Positions 5,288-6,566 of a DNA stretch of 6,566 nt are shown piece after piece. Position 1 is the first letter of the stretch, and each line of letters starts with the position of its first letter. Source of the DNA: Pseudomonadota bacterium (GTDB lineage Bacteria; Pseudomonadota; Alphaproteobacteria; Acetobacterales; Acetobacteraceae); assembly GCA_021807465.1 (NCBI GenBank), contig JAKBCX010000093.1, positions 1-6,566 on the forward strand, written 5' to 3'. Made by a program: the position numbers and the translations under genes. The notes under the pieces are model-generated. The model saw nothing but the letters and a program-made list of their open reading frames with translations. It ran no database searches and had not been told where the DNA came from.

Positions 5288-5324
5288 TTGGCCAGCCGCC
5301 ACAACAGAAGCGGCCACACATGCC

Positions 5325-5329
5325 GGGAG
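5325..5329 (+). promoter_or_regulatory. ribosome binding site of the sulfotransferase gene
   Basis: GGGAG lies 5 nt before ATG at 5335-5337. It decides this start over ATG at 5320-5322, which overlaps the site, and over the much longer open frame that begins within the divergent gene. Confidence 0.7.
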
Positions 5330-5334
5330 ATATT

Positions 5335-6498
5335 ATGCTGGACGCCGCATCCATTATTGCCGAAGCAGAGGCCAAGGCCGGCATTGCCGACAACGAAACA
5401 AATATCCGCGGCAACCTGGCGCGCCTGCTATCCTCTCTGCGTGAGAGCTTCCCTATGTCCGCCGAAGGGGAGGAGCGGGTACGCGCCATGTTCTTGATGG
5501 ATGCCGTGAACAGGCTGGAGAGCCTGAAATGGGTCCGCGATTACCCGGAAATCGCGGACGAAGTGATCGAAGCCCCCGTATTCCTCATGGGCCTGCCGCG
5601 CTCCGGCACCACCTATTTCCAATATCTGTTTGACCGCGACCCCCGCTTCCGCCTCATCCGTACCTGGGAATCCGTCATGCCCTCGCCCCCGCCGGGCTTC
5701 GATGCGGAATCGGTGAAACGCCGCCGCGCCGCCTGGGGGGAGATGCAAAAAAACCGTGGCCATGCCGAAGGCTTTGAGGCAATGCATCTGTACGACGAGG
5801 ATGGCTCGGATGAGTGCCATGCTTTTCTGGAGCAAAGCTACGGCGCGGCGGGGCTGCATAATTTGCTCCGCGTCCCGGCCTATTTCGATTGGCTGCTGGA
5901 TGGGTGCGATCTGGTGGAAACCTACCGCATCCATAAGCGCCAGTTGCAATGCCTGCAGTGGCGCGGCCCGCGCAAGCCATGGGCGCTGAAATACCCCAAC
6001 CACGTCATCGCAATGAACGAGATACTGCACGTCTATCCCGATGCGCGCTTTGTAATGACACATCGCGACCCCGCGCAGGTCGTGGCTTCCATTGCCAAAA
6101 TGAGTTTCAAGCTGCGTTCCATGCGTGCCGCCGGCAAGGTGAACAAGCACGAGGTGGGGCGAGACATGCTGCATTTCATCGAGCGCCATATTGGCCGCAT
6201 CATGGAATTTGATGCCGGGCCGCAAGGCGGGCGGGTGATTCATGTGGATTACTACGCGCTCGCGGCCAACCCGGTGCGCGAGATGCGCGCGATTCATGAA
6301 GGGCTGGGCCTGGATACGCCTGAAGACGTAACCAGCGCCGTGGCAGCCTGGCACGCGGCCAACCCCAAGGATGCGCGGGGACGCAACGAATACACGCTGG
6401 AGGAATACGGGCTGGACGCAGCAGCCATCCGCGCGCGGTTCGGCGATTACGTCGGGCGCTTCGGCATTCCCGCCGAGGCAGACGGGCTGACGAGATAA
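5335..6498 (+). CDS. sulfotransferase family protein (PAPS-dependent)
   Basis: This 387-aa protein is of the Sulfotransfer_3 type (Pfam PF13469), which moves sulfate from PAPS to a hydroxyl or amine acceptor. An N-terminal helical region (1-80) precedes the strand APVFLMGLPRSGTTYFQ, in which GLPRSGTT (86-93) is the 5'-phosphosulfate-binding loop. A middle acceptor region contains DEDGSDECHAFLEQSY (154-169), usual in this family. WALKYPNH (216-223) is the conserved W-x-LK-P-H element. HRDPAQVVAS (243-252) is the 3'-phosphate-binding segment with Arg244 and Ser252. Key residues look intact, so it should be active. Length is normal for the long bacterial group. No signal peptide is visible, so it is probably cytosolic. 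The start is set by GGGAG at 5 nt; the frame is open upstream to 5014 but overlaps the divergent gene. The acceptor is unknown; sterol, lipid, sugar or xenobiotic are all possible. Confidence 0.9.
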   Translation: MLDAASIIAEAEAKAGIADNETNIRGNLARLLSSLRESFPMSAEGEERVRAMFLMDAVNRLESLKWVRDYPEIADEVIEAPVFLMGLPRSGTTYFQYLFDRDPRFRLIRTWESVMPSPPPGFDAESVKRRRAAWGEMQKNRGHAEGFEAMHLYDEDGSDECHAFLEQSYGAAGLHNLLRVPAYFDWLLDGCDLVETYRIHKRQLQCLQWRGPRKPWALKYPNHVIAMNEILHVYPDARFVMTHRDPAQVVASIAKMSFKLRSMRAAGKVNKHEVGRDMLHFIERHIGRIMEFDAGPQGGRVIHVDYYALAANPVREMRAIHEGLGLDTPEDVTSAVAAWHAANPKDARGRNEYTLEEYGLDAAAIRARFGDYVGRFGIPAEADGLTR

Positions 6499-6566
6499 CA
6501 CGTAACTGTGAGAATGGAGAGTGTTACATCGTACCGCAACGGGGGATGTTGCATCTTGTGCTGGAG

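Noticed and set aside
5014..5334. Upstream extension of the sulfotransferase frame
   Set aside because: It runs through the divergent oxidoreductase gene and its promoter region. A ribosome binding site and a promoter both point to ATG at 5335.
5428..6501. 357-aa open frame on the minus strand opposite the sulfotransferase gene
   Set aside because: The plus-strand frame carries the full set of sulfotransferase motifs. The minus product is a His/Arg/Gly-rich antisense artefact of high GC.
6502..6527. GTAAC/GTTAC inverted repeat after the sulfotransferase gene
   Set aside because: It has only 5-bp arms with a 16-nt loop and no T-run. It is too weak to call a terminator.
6514..6566. Possible new gene start at the right edge (ATG at 6514-6516)
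   Set aside because: Only 17 codons are visible before the window ends, with no clear ribosome binding site and a Cys-rich, unlikely beginning. It cannot be supported.

Overview
The window reads as chromosomal DNA from a GC-rich alphaproteobacterium; the order cannot be fixed from sequence alone. The best lineage marker is the small NDUFS4-type accessory subunit of respiratory complex I (3626-3931), typical of alphaproteobacteria and mitochondria. The GC-rich coding and the two CCA-encoding tRNA genes fit this.

Layout. The window opens inside the 3' end of a PilZ-like gene (2-328, +). From about 333 to 1598 the base composition becomes visibly more AT-rich. This stretch holds one unrecognised 196-aa gene on the minus strand (459-1049), a possible broken mini-gene upstream of it, and an AT-rich non-coding stretch with a perfect palindrome. 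It looks like acquired DNA between two GC-rich host genes. A polytopic GT-C glycosyltransferase follows (1599-2978, -). It is divergent, across 53 bp, from an exported DUF192 protein (3032-3517, +). That gene heads a compact plus-strand block: DUF192, tRNA-Pro(UGG), the complex I NDUFS4-like subunit and tRNA-Arg(UCU), with gaps of 18, 13 and 34 bp. The last part is a divergent pair: a DapB-like NAD(P)-dependent oxidoreductase (4084-5160, -) and a PAPS-dependent sulfotransferase (5335-6498, +). Their 174-bp shared region carries GC-rich palindromes, a T7 run and a good sigma70-type promoter with a palindrome in its spacer.

How the parts relate. The DUF192-tRNA-complex I-tRNA block looks like one transcript cut up by tRNA processing. 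The oxidoreductase/sulfotransferase pair may share regulation and perhaps a substrate, but the sequence does not say which. The glycosyltransferase probably acts on a lipid-linked sugar at the cytoplasmic membrane and has no pathway neighbours here. I saw no CRISPR array, recognisable transposase, integrase, prophage gene or clear undescribed system. The points most worth a second look are the regulatory architecture at 5214-5287, the tRNA-punctuated transcript, and the AT-richer island with its duplicated start region.
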